A DNA stretch of 64,000 bases from Alterinioella nitratireducens (GTDB lineage Bacteria; Pseudomonadota; Alphaproteobacteria; Rhodobacterales; Rhodobacteraceae): NCBI RefSeq assembly GCF_013155465.1, contig NZ_JABJVX010000004.1, positions 62,001 through 126,000 on the forward strand. Direction: 5' to 3'. Under the pieces are notes generated by a model, which did no database searches, was not told the origin of the DNA, and saw nothing but the letters and a program-made list of their open reading frames with translations. The translations under genes and the position numbers were made by a program. Of the stretch, positions 16,742 through 27,212 are shown piece by piece; within the stretch, counting starts at the first letter, position 1; each line of letters begins with the position of its first letter.

Positions 16742-17935
16742 TTACCCCTTCACTGCTTTCACGATCTTCTGCGCGCCGTCTTTCAAATCGTCGGCGGCAA
16801 TGACGTTGAGGCCCGAGGAATTGATGATCTCCTTGCCCTTTTCGACATTGGTCCCTTCCAGGCGCACCACCAGCGGCACCTGAAGGCCCACTTCCTTGAC
16901 CGCCGAGACCACGCCCTCGGCGATGATGTCGCAGCGCATGATGCCGCCGAAGATATTGACCAGGATGCCCTTCACGTTCGGATCGGAGGTGATGATCTTG
17001 AACGCCTCGGTCACCTTCTCGGCGGTGGCGCCGCCGCCCACATCGAGGAAATTCGCAGGCTCGGCCCCGTAGAGCTTGATGATGTCCATCGTCGCCATGG
17101 CAAGCCCTGCACCATTCACCATGCAGCCGATCTCGCCATCCAGCGCGATATAGTTCAGGTCGTATTTCGAGGCCGCCAGTTCCTTGGGGTCTTCCTCGGT
17201 CTCGTCGCGCAGGGCCGCGATGTCGTCATGGCGGTAGATCGCGTTGCCGTCGAACCCGACCTTGGCGTCCAGCACCTTGAGGTCTCCATTATCCGTCACG
17301 ATCAGCGGGTTGATCTCCAGCATCTCCATGTCCTTCTCGGTGAAGGCCTTGTAGAGGATGCCCATCAGTTGCACGCATTGCTTGACCTGCTGGCCCTGGA
17401 GGCCGAGGGCAAAGGCCACGCGGCGGCCATGGAACGGCTGGTAGCCGGATGCAGGGTCAACGCTGAAGGACAGGATCTTGTCGGGCGTCTCGGCGGCGAC
17501 CTCCTCGATATCCATGCCGCCTTCCGTCGAACAGACGAAGGAGATCCGGCTGGTCTGCCGGTCGACCAGCAGCGCCAGGTACATCTCGGTCTCGATGCCC
17601 GAGCCATCCTCGATATAGATGCGGTTGACCTGCTTGCCCGAAGGGCCGGTCTGATGCGTCACCAGGGTGCGGCCGAGCATCTTCTTGGTGTGCTCGGCGG
17701 CCTCTTCGACCGACTTGGCCAGGCGCACGCCGCCCTGCTCGCCGGCATCGGCCTCCTTGAAGCTGCCCTTGCCGCGCCCGCCGGCGTGAATCTGCGCCTT
17801 CACGACCCAGAGCGGGCCGTCCAGCTCGCTTGCGGCTGTCTTGGCATTTTCGGCTTTCTGAACCACGCGGCCATCACTGACCGGGGCACCGTATTGGCGA
17901 AGCAGAGCCTTCGCCTGGTATTCATGAATGTTCAT
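16742..17935 (-). CDS. sucC: Succinyl-CoA ligase beta subunit
   Basis: The 397-residue ATP-grasp subunit of succinyl-CoA synthetase starts [19 protein letters not shown], as is usual. It contains the nucleotide-binding ATP-grasp region ([14 protein letters not shown]), Mg ligands in [14 protein letters not shown], and the C-terminal ligase domain with LDVGGGA and [10 protein letters not shown]. An upstream in-frame extension to 18073 would run through the operator region and is rejected. A pair of TGTGATCACA palindromes lies 109-139 bp upstream, so this is the probable head of the sucC-to-sucB transcript. Confidence 0.98.
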   Translation of the reverse strand: MNIHEYQAKALLRQYGAPVSDGRVVQKAENAKTAASELDGPLWVVKAQIHAGGRGKGSFKEADAGEQGGVRLAKSVEEAAEHTKKMLGRTLVTHQTGPSGKQVNRIYIEDGSGIETEMYLALLVDRQTSRISFVCSTEGGMDIEEVAAETPDKILSFSVDPASGYQPFHGRRVAFALGLQGQQVKQCVQLMGILYKAFTEKDMEMLEINPLIVTDNGDLKVLDAKVGFDGNAIYRHDDIAALRDETEEDPKELAASKYDLNYIALDGEIGCMVNGAGLAMATMDIIKLYGAEPANFLDVGGGATAEKVTEAFKIITSDPNVKGILVNIFGGIMRCDIIAEGVVSAVKEVGLQVPLVVRLEGTNVEKGKEIINSSGLNVIAADDLKDGAQKIVKAVKG

Positions 17936-18043
17936 GAAACTGTCCCGTGTTGCTTTCGGTTGGGGCAGTCTAAACATGACCGGATGTTGAAAAGAAACAG
18001 CAATCCAGTTGCTTTTCAGGGATTCGCGGGGAAATCCGACATT

Positions 18044-18074
18044 TGTGATCACACGAATTGGGCCTGTGATCACA
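18044..18074 (-). promoter_or_regulatory. Paired TGTGATCACA operator upstream of sucC
   Basis: Two perfect copies of the 10-bp palindrome (18044-18053 and 18065-18074) are spaced exactly 21 bp apart, about two helical turns. Read toward sucC the spacer is GGCCCAATTCG. The 31-bp element matches the one upstream of sdhC at 27 of 31 positions, in the same orientation relative to the gene. This geometry suits cooperative binding of two regulator dimers. Confidence 0.75.
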
Positions 18075-18179
18075 TAAGTTCAAACCCGTGCCAATTCCGG
18101 TCTTCGCACGGCGAATCGACCCCGAATCGCGGGGTCGACCGACAGCATGCTGTCCCAGGCAGGCCGGGGTGACAAACGG

Positions 18180-18208
18180 AAAAGGGCCGGAGGCGATGCC
18201 CCCGGCCC
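18180..18208 (-). terminator. Intrinsic terminator of mdh
   Basis: On the minus strand an 11-bp stem with one mismatch (GGGCCGGGGGC/GCCTCCGGCCC, 3-nt loop) is followed by TTTTCC. It lies about 26 bp after the mdh stop, separating mdh from the regulated sucC promoter. Confidence 0.85.
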
Positions 18209-18233
18209 CTGCGATACCCGCGCGGGGTGTGCC

Positions 18234-19334
<1,101 letters not shown>

Positions 19335-19408
19335 TCACGTTGTTTTTCGCGCCGACTGATGCAAATCGTCACTGTATACCGCAGTATGCCATCAGCGATT
19401 GCACCGCC

Positions 19409-19720
19409 CTACAGCGCTCCGCCCACCGGAACCGGGGCCAGGTTTTCCCAGTAGCGGCCCGAGGCGACAAGGCATGTGGTGCCGTTGGCGTCGGTCACGG
19501 TGATGGTCCAGGTGCCGGTTTCCTCGGACGCGAAGACCTCCACGATGCGGTTGCCCGGCCCCATGCCCCAGCTTTGCGCGACCTCGCCGAAGCGCCCGGT
19601 CAGCGTCTCGACGACCTGGTCGCGCGCGCCGCAGACGGCCCTTGGGGCCTGTGCGTGGAGCGTGCCGGTGGTGAGGATGACCGCCAGCGCGCCGGTGATC
19701 AGTTTGATTGCCTGTGTCAT
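19409..19720 (-). CDS. Small secreted hypothetical protein
   Basis: The 103-residue product starts MTQAIKLITGALAVILTTG, a signal peptide likely cleaved after HAQA, with an AAAGGCAGG ribosome site. The mature part has two Cys (AVCGARDQ and TTCLVASG) and the motif VVETLTGRFGEVAQSWGM, a pattern I have seen in small periplasmic hypothetical proteins of this group. A longer ORF to 19900 is unlikely. It is divergent from the malyl-CoA gene. Confidence 0.7.
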   Translation of the reverse strand: MTQAIKLITGALAVILTTGTLHAQAPRAVCGARDQVVETLTGRFGEVAQSWGMGPGNRIVEVFASEETGTWTITVTDANGTTCLVASGRYWENLAPVPVGGAL

Positions 19721-20041
19721 GGTCCTGCCTTTCAGGTCGAAGGGGGCAGGCTGACGGGGATCGGCATCCGAAAGGGGTGGGTAGGCAACGGATCCGTCCC
19801 GCAGCTCGTCCCCCGATTGGATCGGGTCCGCCATGAGCGGCGGATCGTCCCGACTATGCTCATAAAATAGCAAAGTAATGGTTAAGGCGCGAATAACCAT
19901 TCTTCACCCCTCGGCGCGCGCCGCGTGATTGCGCAATAATATTTCGCTACGCTGCGGCGAAACGGAACTTGCGTTCGCAGCATTCTTGCTGTTCCTTGCG
20001 CCCGGAAGCAGACCGGACACAGACAGAAGGACCGCCCGCCG
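19721..20041. other. 321-bp divergent intergenic region with TTGCG half-sites
   Basis: This gap separates the small secreted protein gene from the malyl-CoA thioesterase gene and should hold both promoters. It contains the perfect 10-bp palindrome ATTGCGCAAT (19928-19937), an inverted repeat TTTCGC/GCGAAA (19942-19947/19957-19962), and TTGCGTTCGCA nearby. An AT-rich stretch (AATAATATTT) directly after the palindrome is a candidate promoter core. No gene is apparent. Confidence 0.5.
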
Positions 20042-20899
20042 ATGGATCAGACCGCCCGCCCATTCCGCTCGGTTCTCTATATCCCCGCCTCCAAGCCCCG
20101 CGCGCTGGAGAAGGCCAGGACCCTGCCCGTCGATGCCATCATCTTCGACCTCGAGGATGCCGTCGCGGTCGAGGAGAAGCCCGCCGCGCGCGCCACGCTG
20201 GCCGAGGCGCTGGCCCAGGGCGGCTACGGCCCGCGCATGAAGATCGTGCGCATCAACGGGCTGGATACCGATTGGGGCGCCGACGATGCCAGGGCCGCCG
20301 CCGGTATGGGCTGCGACGCAATCCTCCTGCCGAAAGTCGAACGCGCGGATCAGGTGCTGGCGCTGGCCGACCTCATCGGCGACACCCCCATCTGGGCCAT
20401 GATGGAGACGCCGCGCGGTATGCTGAACGCGGCCCAGATCGCCGCCCATCCTCAGTTGCAGGGCTTTGTCATGGGCACCAATGACCTCGCCAAGGATCTG
20501 AACACGCGGGCTCGCCCCGACCGCCTGCCGGTGATGGCGGGGCTGGGCCTCTGCCTGCTGGCGGCCAAGGCCGAAGGCATCCCCATCGTCGACGGTGTCT
20601 ACAATGCCTTCAAGGATGAGGACGGGCTGCGCGCCGAATGCGACCAGGGCCGCGACATGGGCTTTGACGGCAAGACCCTGATCCACCCCGCCCAGGTCGC
20701 CATCGCCAACGCCGCCTTCGCCCCGTCCGAGGCCGAGATCGACCTTGCCCGCCGCCAGATCGCAGCCTTCGAGCAGGCCGGGGCCGAAGGGCAGGGCGTC
20801 GCCGTCGTCGATGGCAGGATCGTCGAGAACTTGCATGTCGCCACCGCCCGCGCCACGCTGGCCAAAGCCGACATGATTGCCAGATTGGAAACCGCCTGA
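20042..20899 (+). CDS. mcl2: HpcH/HpaI-family CoA ester lyase, probable (3S)-malyl-CoA thioesterase
   Basis: The 285-residue CitE-like protein has the Mg/acyl-CoA binding blocks LYIPASKPRALEKA, FDLEDAVAVEEK, MKIVRINGLDTDWG, LPKVERAD and MMETPRGMLNA...GTNDLAKDLN. It is shorter than typical malyl-CoA/methylmalyl-CoA lyase. From memory, R. sphaeroides has a paralogue (Mcl2, a malyl-CoA thioesterase) encoded near mdh, mesaconyl-CoA hydratase and sdh; this gene has the same context. It would release malate from malyl-CoA made in the ethylmalonyl-CoA pathway. A lyase activity cannot be excluded. The next gene overlaps by TGATG. Confidence 0.8.
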   Translation: MDQTARPFRSVLYIPASKPRALEKARTLPVDAIIFDLEDAVAVEEKPAARATLAEALAQGGYGPRMKIVRINGLDTDWGADDARAAAGMGCDAILLPKVERADQVLALADLIGDTPIWAMMETPRGMLNAAQIAAHPQLQGFVMGTNDLAKDLNTRARPDRLPVMAGLGLCLLAAKAEGIPIVDGVYNAFKDEDGLRAECDQGRDMGFDGKTLIHPAQVAIANAAFAPSEAEIDLARRQIAAFEQAGAEGQGVAVVDGRIVENLHVATARATLAKADMIARLETA

Positions 20900-21453
20900 T
20901 GTCCCTTATCCTCCTCCTCGCCGGTCTCGCCCTCTGGGCCGGGGCGCATTTCTTCAAGCGTATCGCACCCGATGCCCGCGCCCGGATGGGGCAGGGCGGC
21001 AAGGGCGTCATCGCGCTGGCTCTGGTCGGCGCGATCGTCCTGATGGTGATCGGCTATCGCGGGATGGACTTCATCCCGGTCTGGTCGCCGCCGCCCTTCC
21101 TGACCCATGTGAACAATCTGCTGGTCCTCATCGCGCTCTATCTGTTCGCGGCGGGCGATACCAAGGCGTCGCTGACGGCCCGTATGCGCCACCCGATGCT
21201 GGCGGGGATGAAGACCTGGGCCATCGCGCATCTGCTGGTCAATGGCGACCTTGCCTCGATCATCCTCTTTGGCGGGCTCCTGGCCTGGGCCGTGGCCGAG
21301 GTCATCGTGATCAACCGGGCCGAGCCCGGCTGGAAGGGCCGCGAAAACACCTCGCTCAAGGGCGATGCGATGGCGGCGGTCGGCGCGCTCGTCCTCTTCG
21401 TCGTGATCGGCTATATCCACAGCTGGCTCGGTCCCTGGCCGTTCGGCGGCTGA
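20899..21453 (+). CDS. NnrU family membrane protein
   Basis: The 184-residue integral membrane protein has about five hydrophobic helices and family segments LWAGAHFFKRIAPDAR near the start, RHPMLAGMKTWAIAHLLVNGD and ASIILFGGLLAWAVAEV. NnrU was named for its link to nitric-oxide reduction, and related proteins resemble isoprenoid-biosynthesis associated membrane proteins. The function here is open, as no denitrification gene is nearby. The start overlaps the upstream stop (TGATG), so it belongs to the malyl-CoA operon. Confidence 0.9.
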   Translation: MSLILLLAGLALWAGAHFFKRIAPDARARMGQGGKGVIALALVGAIVLMVIGYRGMDFIPVWSPPPFLTHVNNLLVLIALYLFAAGDTKASLTARMRHPMLAGMKTWAIAHLLVNGDLASIILFGGLLAWAVAEVIVINRAEPGWKGRENTSLKGDAMAAVGALVLFVVIGYIHSWLGPWPFGG

Positions 21454-21467
21454 AGGGGCGCTGATAA

Positions 21468-22499
21468 ATGGCCAAGACCAATCCCGGCAATTTCTTCGAG
21501 GATTACCGCCTCGGGCAGCGCATCGACCACGCCGTGCCGCGCACCGTTTCGGGGGGCGAACGCGCGCTCTACCATGCGCTCTACCCGGCCCGTCATGCGC
21601 TGCACTCCTCGGACGACTTCGCGCGCGCCTGCGGGCTGCCTGCCTCGCCCATCGACGATCTGGCCGCGTTTCATGTGGCCTTCGGCAAGACCGTGCCGGA
21701 TGTCTCGCTCAACGCTGTCGCCAATCTGGGCTATGCCGAGGGGCGGTTCCGGAAGCCTGTGTTCCCCGGCGATACGCTGCGCAGCACCTCCGAAGTGATC
21801 GGCCTCAAGCAAAACTCCAACGGCAAATCCGGCGTGGTCTATGTCCGCACTGAGGGGCTGAACCAGAAGGGCGAGGTGGTGCTGGATTACGTGCGCTGGG
21901 TCATGGTGCGCAAGCACGACCTGAATGCCCTAGCCCCCGAAACCGTGATCCCCGATCTGGCCAAGGTGGTTCCGCCCGACAGCCTCGTGATCCCCGAGGG
22001 CCTCGATTTCACGCGCTACGATTTCACTCTGGCGGGTGAGCCGCACCGGATGGCCGATTACGAGGTCGGAGAGGTGATCGACCATGTCGATGGTGTCACC
22101 GTCGAAGAGGCCGAGCACATGCTGGCCACCCGCCTGTGGCAGAACACCGCCAAGGTCCATTTCGACGCGACCAACCGCGCCGATGGCAAGCGGCTGATCT
22201 ATGGCGGGCACGTGATCAGCCTTGCGCGCGCGCTGTCCTTCAACGGCCTTGCCAACGCGCAGATGATCGCGGGCATCAACGCGGGCGCCCATGCCAACCC
22301 CTGCTTCGCGGGCGATACGGTCCGGGCCTGGACGGAGGTGCTGGACAAGGCCGAAACCTCTGCGCCGGGTGTGGGCGCGATGCGCCTGCGGCTGGTGGCA
22401 ACCAAGGGCGGAGAGGTCGGCGCGCTGAAGGGCGCGGATGGCAAATACCTGGCCGACGTGCTGCTCGACCTGGATTACTGGGTGCTGATCCCGGTTTGA
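21468..22499 (+). CDS. mch: Mesaconyl-CoA hydratase (MaoC-like)
   Basis: The 343-residue protein has two MaoC/hotdog halves. The N-terminal half includes GNFFEDYRLGQRIDHAVPRTVSGG-type sequence (seen as GNFFEDYRLGQ) and DLAAFHVAFGKTVPDVSLNAVANLGY. The second contains KVHFDATNRADGKRLIYGGH. It matches the mesaconyl-CoA (2-methylfumaryl-CoA) hydratase of the ethylmalonyl-CoA pathway, which makes beta-methylmalyl-CoA. Its place after the malyl-CoA enzyme and before sdh agrees with the R. sphaeroides arrangement as I recall it. It lies 15 nt after nnrU, hence the same operon. Confidence 0.92.
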   Translation: MAKTNPGNFFEDYRLGQRIDHAVPRTVSGGERALYHALYPARHALHSSDDFARACGLPASPIDDLAAFHVAFGKTVPDVSLNAVANLGYAEGRFRKPVFPGDTLRSTSEVIGLKQNSNGKSGVVYVRTEGLNQKGEVVLDYVRWVMVRKHDLNALAPETVIPDLAKVVPPDSLVIPEGLDFTRYDFTLAGEPHRMADYEVGEVIDHVDGVTVEEAEHMLATRLWQNTAKVHFDATNRADGKRLIYGGHVISLARALSFNGLANAQMIAGINAGAHANPCFAGDTVRAWTEVLDKAETSAPGVGAMRLRLVATKGGEVGALKGADGKYLADVLLDLDYWVLIPV

Positions 22500-22554
22500 C
22501 GCGGGGCACCCGCTGCGGCTACCGTGCCCCCATTCGTAACGGAGCGACGCCCCC

Positions 22555-22965
22555 ATGATGATCCTGTCCCTGTCGCTCTATGGCCTTGCCGCGCTTGGCA
22601 CCATCGGCATCGCCGCGCTCTATGTCTTCGGCCCGGTGCCAATGCCCTATCATCGCGAGATCCTGGAACGCGACGGCACGACACTCACGCCCGGGCTGGA
22701 GGCGGTGCTGACCGCCCTGTGCCGGATCCTGGGCGCGGGGCTGATGGCAAGCGGCATATCCGCGCTGCTCTTCGCCCTTGCGATCCAGGCGAGCGACCCC
22801 TTGCTGATCAAGATGCGCCCCCTGTTGATCGGGCTGATCGTCGGCCTGCCCTGCGTGATCTATCCGCGCCGGGTCGAGACGTTGACAGGGGTGCGCACAC
22901 CCTGGCGTCCCGCCGTCGCGCTGATCGCGGTGATGCTGGCGGGGTTCGTTGCCTCGGTTCTGTGA
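22555..22965 (+). CDS. Hypothetical membrane protein upstream of sdh
   Basis: The 136-residue protein has four hydrophobic segments (SLSLYGLAALGTIGIAALYVF at the start, then ALTALCRILGAGLMASGISALLF-type helix, LLIGLIVGLPCVIY and AVALIAVMLAGFVASVL). No family is recognised beyond a small inner-membrane protein. A ribosome site (CGGAG) precedes the ATG. It closes the malyl-CoA/mesaconyl-CoA operon, and the first sdh operator palindrome overlaps its last codons and stop. Confidence 0.75.
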   Translation: MMILSLSLYGLAALGTIGIAALYVFGPVPMPYHREILERDGTTLTPGLEAVLTALCRILGAGLMASGISALLFALAIQASDPLLIKMRPLLIGLIVGLPCVIYPRRVETLTGVRTPWRPAVALIAVMLAGFVASVL

Positions 22966-22991
22966 TCACACCGCCAATTCATGTGATCACA
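22961..22991 (+). promoter_or_regulatory. Paired TGTGATCACA operator upstream of sdhC
   Basis: Two perfect palindromes (22961-22970 and 22982-22991) are 21 bp apart with spacer CCGCCAATTCA, 135-165 bp before the sdhC start. The same 31-bp architecture occurs upstream of sucC, with the CCAATTC part of the spacer shared. The first copy overlaps the stop codon of the preceding gene, so its conservation is not due to coding constraint alone. Confidence 0.75.
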
Positions 22992-23125
22992 ACCGCGAAA
23001 AATGCGGCGATACGACCCATGAAAGGGCGATGTTTTCCCATTGTCCCCCGTGACTCCGCCACAAAACTCGGTATTCATTGGGGCACACGGACCTGAGATA
23101 CGCCTAACCTGAAAGGGTCACAGCC

Positions 23126-23518
23126 ATGGCAGACGTTAACAGGGGCGACCGGCCCCTATCCCCGCACCTGCAAGTCTATCGCACCGAAATCAACATGGTC
23201 ACGTCGATCCTGACCCGGATCACCGGCGTGGCGCTTCTGGGCGGCGCGGTTCTGTTCGTCTGGTGGCTGATGGCGGCGGCGGTGTCCGAGGAGTATTTCG
23301 CGACGGTCGACTGGCTGCTGACCTCGATCCTGGGCGATATCGTCATGACGCTCAGCGTCTGGGCGCTGTGGTATCACGCGCTGGCGGGCATCCGGCACCT
23401 GGTCTGGGACATGGGCTATGGCTTCCATCCCGACACCTCCGACAAATCCGCCTGGGGGGCTGTGATCGGCTCGGTGGCGCTGACCTTCCTGACCATCATC
23501 ACGATCTGGGGGACCTGA
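23126..23518 (+). CDS. sdhC: Succinate dehydrogenase cytochrome b556 subunit
   Basis: The 130-residue membrane subunit has the family opening RGDRPLSPHLQVYRTEINMV, followed by three transmembrane helices. The heme-ligand region is HALAGIRHLVWDMGYGF. It anchors SdhAB and binds quinone with SdhD. It is the first gene of sdhC-sdhD-sdhA, with a ribosome site GAAAGGGT and a paired palindromic operator upstream. Confidence 0.97.
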   Translation: MADVNRGDRPLSPHLQVYRTEINMVTSILTRITGVALLGGAVLFVWWLMAAAVSEEYFATVDWLLTSILGDIVMTLSVWALWYHALAGIRHLVWDMGYGFHPDTSDKSAWGAVIGSVALTFLTIITIWGT

Positions 23519-23521
23519 GCC

Positions 23522-23893
23522 ATGGCCATGATGACCGCCCGCAAACGAGTCGAGGGGTTGGGCTCGGCCCGCTCCGGCACCGATCACCACTGGAAGACGA
23601 CGATCAGCTCGGTCGCGCTTCTGGTCATCGTGCCGATGTTCCTCTTTTCCGTCGCGCCGCTTCTGGGCAATCCCTATACGGACGTGCAGGCCGCCCTTGG
23701 CCGTCCCTTCCCGGCGCTCTCCACTGCCTTGATGCTGATCGTGGGCTTCTATCACTTCCGCCTCGGCATCCAGATGGTGATCGAGGATTACGTGCAGGGA
23801 ACCGCGCGCAAGGTGTCCATCGTGGTCATGGCCTGCATCAGCTACGGTCTGATGGCGCTCGGCCTCATTTCCCTCGCTCAAATCGCGCTCTAA
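23522..23893 (+). CDS. sdhD: Succinate dehydrogenase membrane anchor subunit
   Basis: The 123-residue protein has three hydrophobic helices. [20 protein letters not shown] precedes the first, and [17 protein letters not shown] carries the conserved His near the second. It completes the heme/quinone module with SdhC. It starts 3 nt after sdhC, so the two are translationally linked. Confidence 0.96.
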   Translation: MAMMTARKRVEGLGSARSGTDHHWKTTISSVALLVIVPMFLFSVAPLLGNPYTDVQAALGRPFPALSTALMLIVGFYHFRLGIQMVIEDYVQGTARKVSIVVMACISYGLMALGLISLAQIAL

Positions 23894-23918
23894 TCCATTT
23901 CAGGGGGCTTTTCCGCTC

Positions 23919-25727
23919 ATGACCGCTTCGCAAGAGATCATCCATCATACCTATGACGTCGTTGTTGTCGGGGCCGGCGGCGCGGGCCTGCGCGCGGCAC
24001 TCGGCATGGCGGAACAGGGGTTGAAGACCGCCTGTGTCACCAAGGTCTTCCCGACCCGCAGCCACACGGTCGCGGCGCAGGGCGGGATCGCTGCCAGCCT
24101 CTCGAACATGGGGCCGGATCATTGGCAGTGGCACATGTATGACACCGTCAAGGGCTCCGACTGGCTCGGCGATACCGACGCGATGGAATATCTCGCGCGC
24201 GAGGCGCCCAAGGCGGTCTATGAGCTGGAACATTACGGCGTGCCCTTCAGCCGCACCGAGGAAGGCAAGATCTACCAGCGCCCCTTTGGCGGCCACACCA
24301 CCGAGTTCGGCGAAGGCCCGCCCGTGCAGCGCACCTGCGCCGCCGCCGACCGCACCGGCCACGCCATCCTGCACACGCTCTATGGCCAGTCCCTCAAGCA
24401 TAACGCCGAATTCTACATCGAATATTTCGCCACCGACCTGCTGATGTCCGAGGATGGCGAATGCCAGGGCGTCGTCGCGTGGAAACTGGATGACGGCACG
24501 CTGCACGTCTTCAACGCCAAGATAGTCGTGCTGGCCACCGGCGGCTATGGCCGCGCCTATTTCTCGGCCACCTCCGCCCATACCTGCACCGGCGATGGCG
24601 GCGGCATGGTGGCCCGCGCTGGCCTGCCGCTTCAGGATATGGAGTTCGTGCAGTTCCACCCCACCGGCATCTACGGCGCAGGGTGTCTGATCACCGAAGG
24701 AGCGCGCGGCGAGGGCGGGTATCTGACCAACTCCGAGGGCGAACGCTTCATGGAACGCTACGCGCCCACCTACAAGGATCTGGCGTCGCGCGACGTGGTT
24801 TCCCGCTGCATGACGATGGAAATCCGCGAAGGTCGCGGCGTCGGCGAAAAGGGCGACCATATCCACCTGCACCTCAACCACCTGCCCAAGGAAACGCTGG
24901 ACCTGCGCCTGCCGGGCATCTCCGAATCCGCCCGCATCTTCGCCGGTGTCGACCTGACAAAGGAGCCGATCCCGGTCCTGCCGACCGTGCATTACAACAT
25001 GGGCGGCATCCCGACGAATTACTGGGGCGAGGTGCTGAACCCGACCAAGAAGGATCCCGACGCCATCGTGCCGGGCCTGATGGCCGTGGGCGAGGCGGGA
25101 TGCGCCAGCGTTCACGGGGCCAACCGCCTCGGCTCCAACTCCCTCATCGACCTCGTCGTTTTCGGCCGCGCCGCCGCGATCCGGGCGGGCAAGGTTGTGG
25201 ACCCGGAGGCGTCGAACGCGCCCACCAACCAGGCCTCGCTCGACAAGGCACTGGGCCGCTTCGACGACATCCGCTATGCCAACGGGTCGATCCCGACCGC
25301 CGATCTGCGCGACGAAATGCAGCAGACCATGCAGGAAGACGCCGCCGTCTTCCGCACCGACAAGACGCTGGCCGAGGGCGTCGAGAAGATGCAGGCCGTC
25401 GCCGGCAAGATGTCCGATCTCAAGGTCACCGACCGCTCGCTGATCTGGAATTCGGACCTGATGGAGAGCCTTGAGCTCACCAACCTCATGCCCAACGCGA
25501 TGGCCACCATCGTGGCGGCAGAGGCGCGCAAGGAAAGCCGCGGTGCCCATGCGCATGAGGATTACCCCGACCGCGACGACAAGAATTGGCGCAAGCATAG
25601 TCTCGCCACGGTCGACGGGGCCAAGGTGACGCTGGCCTATCGTCCCGTGCATCTCGATCCGCTGACGGACGAGGATCAGGGCGGCATCGACATGAAGAAG
25701 ATCGCGCCCAAGGCGCGGGTCTATTAA
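23919..25727 (+). CDS. sdhA: Succinate dehydrogenase flavoprotein subunit
   Basis: The 602-residue catalytic subunit oxidises succinate to fumarate. It has the FAD motif [14 protein letters not shown], the covalent-FAD His in [10 protein letters not shown], and the substrate-binding and catalytic region [34 protein letters not shown] and [13 protein letters not shown] are also present, and the C-terminus ends ARVY. Length is normal. It is separated from sdhB by two lipoprotein genes and a sulfotransferase. Confidence 0.98.
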   Translation: MTASQEIIHHTYDVVVVGAGGAGLRAALGMAEQGLKTACVTKVFPTRSHTVAAQGGIAASLSNMGPDHWQWHMYDTVKGSDWLGDTDAMEYLAREAPKAVYELEHYGVPFSRTEEGKIYQRPFGGHTTEFGEGPPVQRTCAAADRTGHAILHTLYGQSLKHNAEFYIEYFATDLLMSEDGECQGVVAWKLDDGTLHVFNAKIVVLATGGYGRAYFSATSAHTCTGDGGGMVARAGLPLQDMEFVQFHPTGIYGAGCLITEGARGEGGYLTNSEGERFMERYAPTYKDLASRDVVSRCMTMEIREGRGVGEKGDHIHLHLNHLPKETLDLRLPGISESARIFAGVDLTKEPIPVLPTVHYNMGGIPTNYWGEVLNPTKKDPDAIVPGLMAVGEAGCASVHGANRLGSNSLIDLVVFGRAAAIRAGKVVDPEASNAPTNQASLDKALGRFDDIRYANGSIPTADLRDEMQQTMQEDAAVFRTDKTLAEGVEKMQAVAGKMSDLKVTDRSLIWNSDLMESLELTNLMPNAMATIVAAEARKESRGAHAHEDYPDRDDKNWRKHSLATVDGAKVTLAYRPVHLDPLTDEDQGGIDMKKIAPKARVY

Positions 25728-25736
25728 GGTGGCCAG

Positions 25737-26021
25737 GTGAACGCGGCGGGTCATATTGCCATCGGGGTCGCTCTGGTCGTGCTTACGGCCTGCGGCCCGA
25801 TGAGCGCCAGCCGCGCCTATGATCTCTGTTCCGAGCGCGCCCGCCTGGCCGCCCAACCGCGCGGCATGATCGGGGTGGGCGTCGGCTCGGGCGGGGCGTC
25901 CGCGACGGGGTCCATCACCATCACCAGCGACTACATCCAGGGCCGCGATCCCTACCTCGTCTATGACACTTGCTTCCGCCAGAACACCGGTGCCGGTCCG
26001 ACCCGGCCCCTGTCGCTATGA
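25737..26021 (+). CDS. Small lipoprotein between sdhA and sdhB
   Basis: The 94-residue product uses a GTG start preceded by AAGGTGG. It has a lipoprotein signal peptide with lipobox LTAC (IAIGVALVVLTACGPMSASR), then a Gly/Ser-rich mature part with a second Cys near YDTCFRQN. The function is unknown. It begins 9 nt after sdhA and overlaps the next gene by ATGA, so it is part of the sdh transcript. Confidence 0.75.
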   Translation: MNAAGHIAIGVALVVLTACGPMSASRAYDLCSERARLAAQPRGMIGVGVGSGGASATGSITITSDYIQGRDPYLVYDTCFRQNTGAGPTRPLSL

Positions 26022-26350
26022 GGCCCTTGATGCGCGCACGACTGCTTCCCCTTATGGCGCTGACCGCCCTCATCGCCTCCTGCGGTGTCGTCTCCGAGGC
26101 GACCGACGACCTCGCCCGCGACCAGGCCAGATCCACCGTCAACCGCGTCGTCGCTGACCGCTTTCCGGGCGTCAACGCGGCCCCCGTCACCGATTGCATC
26201 ATCGACGCGGCGGATGCGTCCGAGATCCTGTCGCTGGCGGGCGCCTCCGTCACCGGCGTCACCGACCGCACCGTGCAAAACGTCCTCGACATCGCCGCGC
26301 GCCCCGAGGCCGTCACCTGCCTCGCCCGCAACAGTTTGAGCCTACTGTGA
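26018..26350 (+). CDS. Second small lipoprotein between sdhA and sdhB
   Basis: The 110-residue protein starts MRPLMRARLLPLMALTALIA and has lipobox IASC. The mature region includes ATDDLARDQARSTVNRVV and DCIIDAADASEIL, consistent with an envelope-anchored alpha-helical protein. Its ATG overlaps the upstream stop (ATGA), which decides the start over an earlier in-frame ATG at 25970. No family is recognised. I recall similar small genes in sdh operons of relatives, but cannot verify this. Confidence 0.75.
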   Translation: MRPLMRARLLPLMALTALIASCGVVSEATDDLARDQARSTVNRVVADRFPGVNAAPVTDCIIDAADASEILSLAGASVTGVTDRTVQNVLDIAARPEAVTCLARNSLSLL

Positions 26351-26381
26351 TCCGCGCCGCCGCCATATCCAGGAGGGCGCC

Positions 26382-27179
26382 ATGGAATTGACCCAACCCC
26401 GCGTCATGGGGCTCGGCACCCATCACAAGACCGGCACCGTCTGGATGCAGCGGGTATTCCGCTCGATGGGCCGGACGCTGGGCATCCCCTGCGCGCAGGT
26501 CTTCCGCAAGACGGCTGACGAATTGGTGCCCGAGGAGGGCCGCATCTTCCTCTTCTCCTGGTCGACGCGGTTTCACGAAAGCATCCTGGCGCGCCCCGAT
26601 ACCCGCATCATGCACATCATCCGCGACCCGCGCGACGTGCTGCTGTCGGGCATGCGCTATCACCAGGTCTGCGGTGAATTTGGCGAGAAAGCCATCCACA
26701 TGAAGCGCGATGATCTCGGCGGGCTGAGCTACCAGGAACACATCTGCAGCCTTCCCAATGACGAGGAAAAGCTGCTCTTCGAGATGCGCGAACGTCACGC
26801 ACGGACGATTGGCGAAATGGTCGCCTGGGACTACACCCGCCCCAACGTGATCGAGCTGCGCTACGAGGATCTGATGCAGGACAGGGACGCGGTCGCCTTC
26901 ACCCTGCACCTGCGCGCCCTCGGCCTGACTGTGCCCGAGGCCGAGGAGGGGGCAAAAATCTTCTGGCGCAAGAGCCTCTTCGGCGGCCTCGCGAAAGACA
27001 CCAAGCGCGACGACCGCGTGAAGACACATGTGACCTCCGGCAAGATCGCGCAGTGGAAGACCGCCCTGCCGCGCCGCGTCGCCGAGATATACGCCGAACG
27101 TCATGGGCAAGACCTCGTGACACTCGGCTATGAGACCCACCCCACGTCCTGGTTGCGGGAGCTGCGCCATGCAGCCTGA
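26382..27179 (+). CDS. Sulfotransferase domain protein within the sdh operon
   Basis: The 265-residue protein shows the PAPS-binding elements clearly: GLGTHHKTGTVWMQRVFRS (5'-phosphosulfate loop, KTGT) at the N-terminus and IMHIIRDPRDVLLSGMRYH (3'-phosphate motif). ELRYEDLMQDRD follows, as in Sulfotransfer_1/3 proteins. There is no signal peptide. It lies between the small lipoproteins and sdhB in the same direction, with a ribosome site AGGAGG. The acceptor may be a glycan, lipid or tyrosine; nothing in the sequence decides this. It is not closely similar to the sulfotransferase inserted in the suc operon. Confidence 0.85.
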   Translation: MELTQPRVMGLGTHHKTGTVWMQRVFRSMGRTLGIPCAQVFRKTADELVPEEGRIFLFSWSTRFHESILARPDTRIMHIIRDPRDVLLSGMRYHQVCGEFGEKAIHMKRDDLGGLSYQEHICSLPNDEEKLLFEMRERHARTIGEMVAWDYTRPNVIELRYEDLMQDRDAVAFTLHLRALGLTVPEAEEGAKIFWRKSLFGGLAKDTKRDDRVKTHVTSGKIAQWKTALPRRVAEIYAERHGQDLVTLGYETHPTSWLRELRHAA

Positions 27180-27212
27180 CCGCCCATCCACACCGCCTGA
27201 AGGAGCAGCCCC

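Noticed and set aside
23865-25856. 663-residue minus-strand ORF over sdhA
   Set aside because: Antisense shadow of a full-length sdhA; composition typical of mirror-frame translation.
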